Assembly (NCBI GenBank): GCA_016712355.1
Contig: JADJRF010000005.1
Span: 1-64,000, forward strand
Source: Vampirovibrionales bacterium
GTDB taxonomy: Bacteria; Cyanobacteriota; Vampirovibrionia; Vampirovibrionales; Vampirovibrionaceae
Reading direction: 5' to 3'
Length of the DNA: 64,000 nt
Shown here: positions 20,120 through 28,361 of the stretch, piece by piece
Position numbering within the stretch: position 1 is the stretch's first letter
Layout of the letters: every line of letters starts with the position of its first letter
Notes under the pieces: model-generated
Seen by the model: the letters and a program-made list of their open reading frames with translations, nothing else
Told to the model about the DNA's origin: nothing
Databases searched by the model: none
Made by a program: the position numbers and the translations under genes

Positions 20120-20611
20120 TCAGCCCTTTTGCATCGCGCGACAGGCGCGAAAGCCTCGCCAAAGATGGAATAGCACATAACCGTGGACAGCCAGTATCAG
20201 CCAGTCCTGCAAGAAGAGCGTAATGACGGCATCTCCGACATAGGCGAGCATCCCCAGCGCAAACGCCCACCCGTGGCCGCGATGCGCCAGCGCGCCCATG
20301 ACGCAGTAAAAGACCAGCATCAAAAATTCCAGCGAGTAGCTGAGCATCACGCCGACAGGACCAAAAGCGGCGGCCACGCCATTCATCAAGATCGACGCGC
20401 CCAGCCCGAAAATCATGACGACGCTTGCGCCGCTGGCGCTTAGAATCGTATTGACCAGCGATAAGCCCGCCAGCCAGTAAAACCAACTGGCCCCGCGCGC
20501 CAAATGCGCCCGGTCTTCAGCGTGAGGGGATGCAGACGGCGGCGCGTCTGCGCTTACCGGTCCCACCGGCGCAAGGTCAGGCAGAGGCGATCGGTTCGGA
20601 TTCAGGCTCAT
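20120..20611 (-). CDS. Small membrane protein of unknown function
   Basis: 163 residues with a Pro/Ala-rich N-terminus of about 40 residues, then about four hydrophobic segments (WFYWLAGLSLVNTILSAS, VVMIFGLGASILMNGVAA, LSYSLEFLMLVFYCVMGAL, AFALGMLAYVGDAVITLFL) and a short basic tail. The pattern looks like a compact integral membrane protein seen in many bacteria without assigned role. Of the two adjacent ATG codons the second (20611) has GGAG at a usable distance of five bases. Confidence 0.75.
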   Translation of the reverse strand: MSLNPNRSPLPDLAPVGPVSADAPPSASPHAEDRAHLARGASWFYWLAGLSLVNTILSASGASVVMIFGLGASILMNGVAAAFGPVGVMLSYSLEFLMLVFYCVMGALAHRGHGWAFALGMLAYVGDAVITLFLQDWLILAVHGYVLFHLWRGFRACRAMQKG

Positions 20612-20706
20612 CATCGCTCCTTTGAATAAAGCGGGTAGGGGCAGGGAGTAGGGGCTTTATCGAATGAAACGCTCAAAACTTGAACCCTTCACGATAAAAT
20701 GCCGAT

Positions 20707-21558
20707 ATGCTGATGATTGAAAGCTTTCGCGGATATGACGGCGCGGCCTTGCGTTACGGGCGTCTGCGCGGCGAGGGGCCGGCAGAGTCCGTGTTGCTGT
20801 ATGTTCCGGGGTTAGGCGGATCGGTGAAGGGCGCGCTTGCGTTTCTCGGCGCATTACGGCCCCTCTTCGGCGAAATCTACGGACCGGATCTAAGAGGATT
20901 CGGCCTTAATAGCCATGTTACCGTGCCGCAACCCGTGCACTATCTCGACGATCTGGATGCATTCTGGCAAGAAAAAAGTCTGCAAACCCATGCGCCCGTT
21001 ACTCTGTGCGCTATCAGCCTCGGGGCGGTTGTTGCGACGCATTGGGCTCTGGCGCATCCGGGGCAATTCAGCCGCATGATGCTCGTATCGCCCGCTTTCA
21101 AGCCGCATGCGGCGACATTCCCTTGGCATTACGCGTTACAGCGGCTCGCAGGACGCCTGCTGCGGGGCGAATCGCACCAGACGACGATGCCCTATACCAT
21201 TGCAAAGCTCACGCGCAATCCCGAGCTGCTGAATGCGAAAGAGCTGATGTTTACGCCGCCCACCGTGCCGACGGATTTTCTGCTGGCAACGCGACCCTTC
21301 GCCGACGCCGCGTTTCAACGGCTGAGCGAGCTGACATTGCCGACGCTGGTTGTCGTCCCGGGTGACGATGAGGTCTGCGATCCCAACGCCATGCGACGCG
21401 GGTACGAGCGTATTCGCGCGCCTAAAATTCTGCACGACTATGGCGGGTTAAAACACGACGCGCTGATGGAGCCGGAATCCCCGCAAATTGCCGCCGACAT
21501 GGCCGCATGGCTGCAAAACCCGGAACTTTGCCCGCCGGCAATCGTCTGTCGGCCTTGA
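20707..21558 (+). CDS. Alpha/beta-hydrolase, possible lysophospholipase-type
   Basis: A 283-residue cytoplasmic hydrolase. LLYVPGLGGSVKG is the oxyanion-hole strand, LCAISLGAVVATHWAL the nucleophile elbow (Ser; the first Gly of GxSxG is Ala), VVVPGDDEVCDP carries the acid and GGLKHDALMEP the His. The lid region contains a short helical insertion (RGESHQTTMPYTIAKLTRNPE). The arrangement resembles monoglyceride lipase / lysophospholipase (Hydrolase_4) proteins, but the substrate cannot be read from sequence. A single-gene unit. Confidence 0.85.
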   Translation: MLMIESFRGYDGAALRYGRLRGEGPAESVLLYVPGLGGSVKGALAFLGALRPLFGEIYGPDLRGFGLNSHVTVPQPVHYLDDLDAFWQEKSLQTHAPVTLCAISLGAVVATHWALAHPGQFSRMMLVSPAFKPHAATFPWHYALQRLAGRLLRGESHQTTMPYTIAKLTRNPELLNAKELMFTPPTVPTDFLLATRPFADAAFQRLSELTLPTLVVVPGDDEVCDPNAMRRGYERIRAPKILHDYGGLKHDALMEPESPQIAADMAAWLQNPELCPPAIVCRP

Positions 21559-21718
21559 CGCGTCGCGCGATTCGCTTGACGGCGCCGGTCGCCGGATGGC
21601 TTAATAAGGCGTTTTCCATCGACCCTGAATTTTTGGGATCGATAACGGCATCGTGCACCCGCACCATAACTTTCTGCAATTTCTGAAATTTCCGCAATCA
21701 ATAAAGGAGATGACCCGC

Positions 21719-22591
21719 GTGAACTTCAAGACCAGCCCGCTTGCGCGCCCTTGGGCGCTCGCTCTTGCGATTCCCGTTCTCACGCTCGGCATGACGCTGG
21801 GGCTCGGAGCGTTTGACGCTGCCCGTGCAGAAGGTATCGGCGGCTTAAGACTGGCGCAGCTTCAGCCCCTACAAGGCCGCGTCGTAACCGCCCCTGCGGG
21901 AACGGCGATGACCGCTTCGCTGCAAATGCCGCTCTCCAGCGAGACTGCGCGTCCCGGCGACCGCTTTACCGCCACGCTGGGCGGCGACATCGCAGCCGGC
22001 GGGTCGATTGTGCTGCCGGCAGGCAGTCAGTTGGAAGGTCAGGTGTTTTCGGCGCAAGCTGCCGGACGCGCCGGACGCAACGGGATGCTGGACGTCCGCT
22101 TTACGTCGGCCATTACGCCCGGCGGTCAGCGCGTGCCGTTGTCAGCGCGCATTCAGACCGAAGACGGCAGCGGGATTCTTAAAGGCGGCACGGCCGCTTC
22201 CCGCGCTGGAAAAGCAGCCCTGAGAACCGGCCTCGGCGCGGGTCTTGGCGCAGCGCTGGGAACCGCCATGGGACCGCTTTCGGGCGGTCGGGTCGGACGC
22301 GGCGCCATTTATGGCACGGCCGTCGGCGGCGGCCTTGGCGCTCTGTACGCGGGCGCCAAGAAAGGCGAAGACGCGATTTTGCCTGCCGGACAAACGATTA
22401 ACATCACGCTGGATTCTCCGCTGACCGTGACGCCCGGCGGCGCAGGAGCAGGATCGTATGATTCGCAGCCGTATTACAACTACGGCGCGCCGCAGCAGCC
22501 CTATAACGCGCAGCCCAACGGCCAGCCCTATAATCCGCCGTATCAGCCCTATGGCGGGCAAAGCGCCCCGAATCCGTATACGACGTATTAG
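21719..22591 (+). CDS. Exported glycine-zipper protein with Tyr/Pro/Asn repeat tail
   Basis: A 290-residue exported protein. A signal peptide (LALAIPVLTLGMTLGLGAFDAARA) leads to a beta domain with PGDRFTATLGGDIAAGGSIVLPAGSQLEGQV and LDVRFTSAITPGGQRVPLSA; the 'PAG..LxG.V' pattern recalls a fold found in VirB10/TrbI-like and other cell-envelope proteins. Next is a Gly/Ala-rich zipper (AALRTGLGAGLGAALGTAMG, AVGGGLGALYAGAKKGED), a short strand, and a tail made of Tyr-Asn-Pro-Gln-Gly units. The ribosome site GGAG lies nine bases before GTG 21719, which I prefer to the ATG at 21710 that touches GGAG. Probably anchored to or associated with the outer membrane. Function unknown. Confidence 0.72.
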   Translation: MNFKTSPLARPWALALAIPVLTLGMTLGLGAFDAARAEGIGGLRLAQLQPLQGRVVTAPAGTAMTASLQMPLSSETARPGDRFTATLGGDIAAGGSIVLPAGSQLEGQVFSAQAAGRAGRNGMLDVRFTSAITPGGQRVPLSARIQTEDGSGILKGGTAASRAGKAALRTGLGAGLGAALGTAMGPLSGGRVGRGAIYGTAVGGGLGALYAGAKKGEDAILPAGQTINITLDSPLTVTPGGAGAGSYDSQPYYNYGAPQQPYNAQPNGQPYNPPYQPYGGQSAPNPYTTY

Positions 22592-22614
22592 ATAAATCGA
22601 TCGCAGTGTTGATC

Positions 22615-22653
22615 AGTCGCCCCCTGTCGCGCGCCACGCTTCAGGGGGCGACT
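22615..22653. terminator. Long GC-rich hairpin between convergent genes
   Basis: A perfect 12-base stem AGTCGCCCCCTG/CAGGGGGCGACT with a 15-base loop, 24 bases after the stop at 22591. No T tract, so it may act as an RNA 3'-end stabiliser or a bidirectional terminator. Confidence 0.5.
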
Positions 22654-22743
22654 GTCGTCTGGTTCAAGCGGCTCGCTCAGCGCGTCCCAGATTCAAACCC
22701 GCTGCCAACGGCGGCGACGCGGCAGGGGCCTAAAAACGACAAG

Positions 22744-24432
22744 TTACCACTGACGAGACGCGCGTCGCTGAAAGAAGCCGCGCGCGAGCGACGGGCGCAG
22801 CCATCGCCAAAAAGGGGAGCCGCCCGTAAAGGCCAGCACGCGCGCAGAAAATGCGGCATCCTGCGCACAGTCGCCACGATGCAGGTGCCAGGGCGGCTTG
22901 CGTAAGAAGGGCCAGCGGATGGTGACATTGCGGCTGTAATAGCGGCGCTCGCTCAGGGCGTCGAGAATCGGCGCGCCATGAACGCCTGCGCCCCAGCCGC
23001 TGTCTTGACGCCCGCGCCACGGGATTTGCGGCAGAGAGTAATTGAGCAGGGCCAGATCGTTAATGGCAACCAGCGGCGCCGTGAGCTGACGCGCCAGGGC
23101 GGCAGCCTCTTGCGGGTCGCCGAACACGCTGGCGGTCAGCGCATACGGACTGTCGTTGGCAAGCGCCACGGCGTGCGAGGCGTCATCATAAGCGATGACT
23201 GGCAACGCGGGCCCGAATGTCTCTTCGGTCAGAACGCGCGCGCCCGGTGGAACATCGCTGAGCAGCGTAGGTGGATAGTACCACCCAGGCCCTTCAGGGA
23301 TGACGCCGCCGCAGAGAATCCTTGCGCCACGGGCGCGGGCATCCTCGATCTGGGCATGAAGCGTCGCACGCTGTCGGTCGCTGATCAGCGGTCCGACATG
23401 CGTCGCGGAATCGAGCGGCGGGCCAAGACGTACGGCGCGCATGGCAGTTTCCAGCGCCGCCAGTACCGCAGGGACATCGGCGCGCGGGACGTACAGGCGC
23501 TTGACAGCCCCGCAGGCCTGTCCATTATTAGCCAATCGCCCGAACAGCGCGTAACTGAGGGCTGTTTGCAGTGCGGCCTGACGATCGCCGCCGCGATTTT
23601 CCAGCAGAATCAGTGGGCAACTGCCGCCTAACTCCAGAGAGGTTGAAATTCCGCGCGCCGTCAGCTTGTCGCGAACGCGGCGTCCGACCGCCGCGCTGCC
23701 GGTGAACAGACAGTGATCAATTGCCCCGTCAGTGAGAATCTCCCCGACGGCGCCGTCGCCGGGCAGCAGCGTAAGCGCGTCTTGCGGCAGACTACAGGCG
23801 CGCAGGCTGTCGGCGACTATTTCGGCCAGCGCATAGGCGCAATCAATCGCCAGCTCGCTGGGCTTGAAGACCACGGCGTTTCCGGCCATCAACGCAGGCG
23901 CAAGGCCGCTGACGACAATGCCCATCGGGTAATTCCATGGGGTAATGAGGGCGACGACCCCCAGCGGGCGGCTCTCAGACCGATGCAGGCGGCCCAGCAG
24001 GGCGCCGGCGGGGCTCCACTCCTGTCGCTCCGACAGTGCGTGCGGACCGATGCGCGCCGTATGACGCAACACGGCGATGGCGCCCGCCAGATCAGCTTCC
24101 AGCGCATGGGCGAGCGTCTTACCGCTTTCAGCGACGACGCGGCGGGCGAGCGGCTCGGCGTTGGATTCAAGCGCATCCGCAATTCGACGCAATAACCGGG
24201 CGCGTACAGACAGCGGCGCCTGGGCCAGGCAGACGCTGGCCAGACGCGCGCGCGCGATGGCGGCATGGACATCGCAGGCGGAAGGCCGGGGGACGCGACG
24301 AATTTCGTCACCGGTGGCCGGGTTACGCGCAATCAGCGCGCCAGACGCACAAGCGCCAGACGGCGTAACGTCGTCAGGTAGAGAGGCGGCCGTCGCAGGA
24401 GGGGCAGAGATTCGCGCGTGGGGTTCGTGCAT
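22744..24432 (-). CDS. NAD(P)-dependent aldehyde dehydrogenase
   Basis: A 562-residue member of the aldehyde dehydrogenase superfamily. ITPWNYPMGI forms the start of the coenzyme fold, FKPSELA the Lys-x-x-Ser-Glu cofactor site, FTGSAAVGRRV the NAD loop, LELGGSCP the general base Glu and NNGQACGAVKRLYVP the catalytic Cys. EETFGPALPVIAYDD is the usual C-terminal block. It has an extra N-terminal stretch of about 60 residues and a C-terminal tail after RYYSRNVTIRWPF of about 60 residues rich in Arg and Trp. I chose ATG 24432 because the frame upstream runs into the divergent gene; no ribosome site is obvious. Substrate unknown. Confidence 0.88.
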   Translation of the reverse strand: MHEPHARISAPPATAASLPDDVTPSGACASGALIARNPATGDEIRRVPRPSACDVHAAIARARLASVCLAQAPLSVRARLLRRIADALESNAEPLARRVVAESGKTLAHALEADLAGAIAVLRHTARIGPHALSERQEWSPAGALLGRLHRSESRPLGVVALITPWNYPMGIVVSGLAPALMAGNAVVFKPSELAIDCAYALAEIVADSLRACSLPQDALTLLPGDGAVGEILTDGAIDHCLFTGSAAVGRRVRDKLTARGISTSLELGGSCPLILLENRGGDRQAALQTALSYALFGRLANNGQACGAVKRLYVPRADVPAVLAALETAMRAVRLGPPLDSATHVGPLISDRQRATLHAQIEDARARGARILCGGVIPEGPGWYYPPTLLSDVPPGARVLTEETFGPALPVIAYDDASHAVALANDSPYALTASVFGDPQEAAALARQLTAPLVAINDLALLNYSLPQIPWRGRQDSGWGAGVHGAPILDALSERRYYSRNVTIRWPFLRKPPWHLHRGDCAQDAAFSARVLAFTGGSPFWRWLRPSLARGFFQRRASRQW

Positions 24433-24526
24433 CTGGAGGGTTCGCAATTGCGGGCGACGACCCCATAATACGGAAAGGCGGCGAGGCTTCCAAATGCCCC
24501 CGCGCGCATCCGGCGGGAGGATCGTC

Positions 24527-25045
24527 ATGACGGCAATACGCAAACGGTTTGCAACTCTGTTCTTGAAAGCCCTGATCGGCGCTGTGGGCGCGGCGGCTCT
24601 CATGACGCTGGCCCTGAGCATTCAAGCCAACGCGCAGGAAGCGCATTTGGTAAATCCGGCGCTGGCAGCGGTAGAGACGTTTGAAGTCGCCCAGTTTCAC
24701 GAGAATTTCGGCTTACAGCAGCAGGAAGTCCCGCCAGAAATCCTGCTCAACTTACGCACCGCGCTTCATCAGGAAACATCGCTGCCGAGCGCCTCGCCTG
24801 CGCAAGGCGTGCTGACGCTGGCCTGCGAAGGACTGTCGTGTCGTCACATTCAAGCCAATTTACGGCTTAATAACGTTCATGGCCCAACCCTCTGGCAAAC
24901 CCGCGTCGGCAGTTATCGCCTGTATGCGCTGGATCGCTTCTGGTCTGTCGAAAAACCCCCGGCCCGCATTGCCACAGAAATTATCAGCCGCCTGGCTGAC
25001 GATGTGGCCTTAGCGCGAAAAATTCAAGCCACGTCGCGCAATTAA
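24527..25045 (+). CDS. Exported protein of unknown function
   Basis: 172 residues. GGAGG lies six bases before ATG 24527. A Sec-type signal peptide (basic KRF, hydrophobic LIGAVGAAALMTLALSIQANA, then QEA) gives a mature domain of about 135 residues with one Cys pair (LACEGLSCRHI) that could form a disulfide, and a C-terminal helix (ARIATEIISRLADDVALARKI). I recognise no family. Divergent from the aldehyde dehydrogenase, with the promoters in the 94 bases between. Confidence 0.72.
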   Translation: MTAIRKRFATLFLKALIGAVGAAALMTLALSIQANAQEAHLVNPALAAVETFEVAQFHENFGLQQQEVPPEILLNLRTALHQETSLPSASPAQGVLTLACEGLSCRHIQANLRLNNVHGPTLWQTRVGSYRLYALDRFWSVEKPPARIATEIISRLADDVALARKIQATSRN

Positions 25046-25073
25046 AACCCGATACGGGGCATCGAAGCAGCGA

Positions 25074-26825
25074 TTAGCGAAGCTTGGCTTCGTTCACCGT
25101 GGGGTCCATCGCCGATTCGCGATAGTGACGACACATTTCGAGATAACGACGGCGCATCGCGTCAATCAGCTTCTGAAACTGCAAGCGGTCCTTGTCTTCT
25201 TCCATCGTCAGGAAGGCGAGATCCTGCCAGGTCAGGGTTTCGAGAATTAGGCGGCGCAGCTCATCCACGTCGCTTTGCGCCGGAGTATAGCGATGGCTCT
25301 GGTGAAAGCGCGTGAGCTGATCGACGCCGGTCAGGTCCTGAGCGGTTTTCAGAATCCAGATAAACACAGCGCGTTGCCAGGCCAGCGCGCTTTCGCGCCA
25401 GTCTTTCGGTAAATCGTTGATATTGCTATCCAGCGAACCGATGAAGGATTTCAGGCGCGCCATCAGGATTTCTTGCTGGGGGCGAACTTCCAACACTTTA
25501 TGAGGGCTTAACAGCAAGGGATCGGAGTTGACCAGCGCCAAGGCGGCCACGCGACCGCTCGGGGCGACTTCTTCATGATGACTGAACAGGCGAAGGCCAT
25601 TGACAGGCCAGAAAATCAACGCGTCATGGCGGCGGGCCTGCCGCTGCAAGAGCGTTTCGCTGAGCGTCTGGACCAGCGCCGCATCGGCATGCTCGCCGGA
25701 AATCACGCGGTAATAGAGCGCGTCTGCCTGGAGGTTTTCGAGGGAGTCTGCTCCGGGCGTCTCACGACAAATCTCGCGCCATGCGGTTTTCAGTACCCCA
25801 ACCAAGCCGCTATCCATCGTCGTGCGAGCGATAGCAACCTCCAGCTCGGACGGAAACGATTGCGGGGGCTCCCCTGCAGACGGCGCGGCCAACCGCTGTT
25901 GATGGCGATCCCATAACATGTCTTTCAGTTGCGCGCCGTCGGTCTCGCCGCACTGTTGCATGAGTTGCAGCGCGACCTGATCGAAAATAAAACGCTCGGC
26001 CACAAAGCGCGAATCGTTGTTGACCGACAACGCGCCCAGCGCGCCGATGATAAAATCGTCGCCGGTCATGTCCTGATCGCGCAGATACGCGTCGAGCGAC
26101 GCGCGCATGGCCGGGCCTTCCAGAATCACGGCCGCAATGGCGCTGGCCACCACGGGGTGCGTCGACAGATTGTCGATCGACAACGTGATTTCCAGCTTGG
26201 GATCGTGAATCCAGCCGACCAGCGCCGATTGCAGCAATTGGGGCCGCGTCGCCAGATTTTTGGAGGCCTTAATGACGCACAGACGCGCGACCTGAGACGA
26301 GTGATGCGCGGCGTCGGGATACCCCATCGCGTAAATCGCCTGGAGCGAGTGTGCGACAAAGCTTTCAAAAATACCGGTCTCATCGGCGGAAAAGCCGAAA
26401 TGACGTTCAAAAAACCGGGTCGTATTGTGATGTTGCGCCAGAATATCCGTCAAAAAGTCCGTCGCGTCGTTCAAATAATGGGCCGCAGGGCGATTGAAAA
26501 TCAGGGTGTGGGCCAGACGCTTGCATAAGGCGTAGTGATTCATCGACTGTGCGCGGCTCGTCGCCAGATACGCGGCGGCGAGGCAACCTTCGTCGGAATC
26601 CAGCAGTTTGGCGACGCAGCCGCGCAAATCGCGGTCGTCTTCGCAGTCGAGTGAACGCGCCGCCTGCAAGAAGCGCTCAAACTGGGCTGCCTGCTCCGGC
26701 AATGGCATAAACGATGGCGCCAAAAATGCCTGCTCGCCCCGAGACTCGCCCAACAAGCCCTGGCCCAGCGTTTCGAGCTCGGCCCGCGACGGGGCGTAGG
26801 TTCCGTAGAAATCGGCGCTTGGCAT
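25074..26825 (-). CDS. Large protein with degenerate HD-type domain, unknown function
   Basis: A 583-residue all-helical-looking protein, not recognised as a whole. Residues about 170-270 resemble an HD-superfamily fold: IYAMGYPDAAHHSSQVARL, then SALVGWIHDPKLE with the HD dyad, then LSTHPVVASAIAAVIL, spaced like the first three metal-ligand blocks of HD/HDOD proteins. A later block (SVNNDSRFVAERFIFDQVALQL) and the C-terminal half (LLSPHKVLEVRPQQEILMARLKSF) have no obvious match. The N-terminus lacks a signal. The first ATG is 26825; an in-frame TTG 18 codons earlier is possible, and neither has a good ribosome site. It lies between an exported protein and fliW-csrA. A hydrolase or signalling role is only a guess. 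Confidence 0.65.
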   Translation of the reverse strand: MPSADFYGTYAPSRAELETLGQGLLGESRGEQAFLAPSFMPLPEQAAQFERFLQAARSLDCEDDRDLRGCVAKLLDSDEGCLAAAYLATSRAQSMNHYALCKRLAHTLIFNRPAAHYLNDATDFLTDILAQHHNTTRFFERHFGFSADETGIFESFVAHSLQAIYAMGYPDAAHHSSQVARLCVIKASKNLATRPQLLQSALVGWIHDPKLEITLSIDNLSTHPVVASAIAAVILEGPAMRASLDAYLRDQDMTGDDFIIGALGALSVNNDSRFVAERFIFDQVALQLMQQCGETDGAQLKDMLWDRHQQRLAAPSAGEPPQSFPSELEVAIARTTMDSGLVGVLKTAWREICRETPGADSLENLQADALYYRVISGEHADAALVQTLSETLLQRQARRHDALIFWPVNGLRLFSHHEEVAPSGRVAALALVNSDPLLLSPHKVLEVRPQQEILMARLKSFIGSLDSNINDLPKDWRESALAWQRAVFIWILKTAQDLTGVDQLTRFHQSHRYTPAQSDVDELRRLILETLTWQDLAFLTMEEDKDRLQFQKLIDAMRRRYLEMCRHYRESAMDPTVNEAKLR

Positions 26826-26968
26826 ACCGGTCGGTTCAAAACCCCTCAAAAAACAGCCTTTCCATTGTAGTGTAACCAAAGCCGCGGCGAACCGCGAGGG
26901 CTATTTGTGGGATGTTGACCTTAAGTATCTCTAACAAACCGCGCGCAAGACGCGCCTTGAGGTCCGCG

Positions 26969-27229
26969 CTAGCCCAGCGGGCGCGCGTCCGGGCGGGGTC
27001 CGGGCTCCACGAGCCGGGCAATCTGGTCAAGATCTCGCGCCGCCGGCGCCGTGGTGGACTGCTGGTTGGTTTGAAGAATCTCGTTATACAGCTCTTCGCG
27101 ATAAATACTGATATGACGCGGGGCGTCCACGCCGACTTTAACCGTCTCGCCGCGCGTTTCCAGCACCGTGACGACGATATGATTGTCAATAATCAGCTTT
27201 TGACCGGTTTTGCGGGTCAGCACAAGCAT
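26969..27229 (-). CDS. csrA: Translational regulator CsrA
   Basis: 86 residues. MLVLTRKTGQKLIID, VTVLETRGETVKVGVDAP and HISIYREELYNEI are the CsrA core strands and helix; the last 35 residues are an extra Pro/Arg/Asp tail. CsrA dimers bind GGA motifs at ribosome sites and, in flagellated bacteria, repress flagellin translation. An upstream in-frame ATG lies inside fliW and is rejected. The ATG is four bases behind the fliW stop, with GGGAGAA as ribosome site inside fliW. Confidence 0.97.
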   Translation of the reverse strand: MLVLTRKTGQKLIIDNHIVVTVLETRGETVKVGVDAPRHISIYREELYNEILQTNQQSTTAPAARDLDQIARLVEPGPRPDARPLG

Positions 27230-27233
27230 GGGG

Positions 27234-27722
27234 CTATTCTCCCCTGTCGGCGGCAGCGACCTGCGTCGGGCGCGATCCGGCCGTATTGTCCGGCAGCAGG
27301 CGCGTCCGCGTGCTGAACTCACCCTCGCCCAACACCACTTGAAGGGCCTTTCGGGTTTGCTGGTTAATTACGATCGGCCCCAGGAGATTGGCCGTCATGC
27401 CCGAAGGATCGTCTTGCGGGATATTCACGATGGTGACGACCAGGGCGTCTTCTTCGCTGGTGAGCCCCAGTTTTTCGACAGCCTGCGGCGGAATCGTCAC
27501 GTCGTATTCCATGCCAAAGAGCGTGGGATTGGTAATTACAAAAGCCAATTCGGGCGATTCGATCGCTTGAAGCCACTTGAAAGGCGAGTTTTCGGCATGA
27601 TCGAGGATCACGAACGACTGAATTTCATCAAACCCGAGAATGGGAGAGACGAAAGACAGGACCAACTCGTCTTCTACTTCAATCGCGCCGAATCGCGTGG
27701 TATTGATGCGTCGTCGCCCCAT
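27234..27722 (-). CDS. fliW: Flagellar assembly factor FliW
   Basis: 162 residues with the family hallmarks: FGAIEVEDELVLSFVSPILGF, an early FVILDH and SPFKWLQAIESPELAFVITNP, then VTIPPQAVEKLGL and NLLGPIVINQQTRKALQVVL. FliW binds CsrA and releases flagellin mRNA when flagellin has been exported. The immediate downstream csrA makes the standard antagonist pair. C-terminal 25 residues are an Arg/Thr-rich extension. Confidence 0.96.
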   Translation of the reverse strand: MGRRRINTTRFGAIEVEDELVLSFVSPILGFDEIQSFVILDHAENSPFKWLQAIESPELAFVITNPTLFGMEYDVTIPPQAVEKLGLTSEEDALVVTIVNIPQDDPSGMTANLLGPIVINQQTRKALQVVLGEGEFSTRTRLLPDNTAGSRPTQVAAADRGE

Positions 27723-27932
27723 AGTCGTTCAACCGTCCCATCGTCTGCGGCATGCAATTTCCGCGAACCTGCCTACACTGTGAAGACTCCCGGGCACAGG
27801 CAAGCGGTCTGCGGGAGTTCTGCCCCAATTGTAAAGTAAAATTACGCAACTGAGGGAAAAATATTCAAGATTTCAGCAAAGTGGTCGATACGCCTTTTGT
27901 TCATCATCAGTGATTCAGGGGAGCGACTATCC

Positions 27933-28103
27933 ATGGCTTACATTCCACGCACGAGTATTGAAAACGATCCGAACGTGGCCGAGCTGCGCGCGCTGATGCA
28001 GGAAGCGACGCGGATCGCAGACGACCTGTCGGCGCGCTTTCAGTACCACGTTCAGCGTCAACCCGCGATGGCCTGGTTGATGGCCGACGCTTCGCGCAAT
28101 TAA
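27933..28103 (+). CDS. Small hypothetical protein, 56 residues
   Basis: ATG 27933 is preceded by GGGGAG at about nine bases. The product is a short soluble helix-rich protein (NVAELRALMQEATRIADDLSARFQYH) ending ADASRN. No family recognised. It is followed by a pentanucleotide repeat and, 220 bases later, by a good terminator, so it may be a leader or the coding part of a longer RNA. Confidence 0.65.
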   Translation: MAYIPRTSIENDPNVAELRALMQEATRIADDLSARFQYHVQRQPAMAWLMADASRN

Positions 28104-28110
28104 GCTTGCT

Positions 28111-28131
28111 GACGAGACGAGACGAGACGAG
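28111..28131. repeat. GACGA tandem repeat, four units
   Basis: Four perfect copies of GACGA start eight bases after the stop codon at 28103. A simple-sequence repeat that can vary in number. Confidence 0.85.
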
Positions 28132-28324
28132 AAGAAGTACAGAAATAACATTAAGTAAGAGCGAGAAAATAACCTGAACAGCCGCAACGGCCTTGTCTAA
28201 GACCCATTCACCAAGCGAGCGACGAGCGAGAATGCCTTAACCATCGCTATCGGCGCTTTCGCAGAGGGGAAAGTCACTGTTGGCGGGAGAGAGTCTATTT
28301 TTTTTGATTGTCACGATTCTAGAG

Positions 28325-28349
28325 AGAGGGGCTTCGGCCCCTTTTTTTT
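28325..28349 (+). terminator. Rho-independent terminator
   Basis: Stem GGGGC/GCCCC with a TTCG loop and outer A/G-T pairs, followed by eight T. It ends the transcript of the small gene at 27933-28103. It also lies just behind the convergent glycosidase gene. Confidence 0.85.
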
Positions 28350-28361
28350 ACGCAATTAGCG

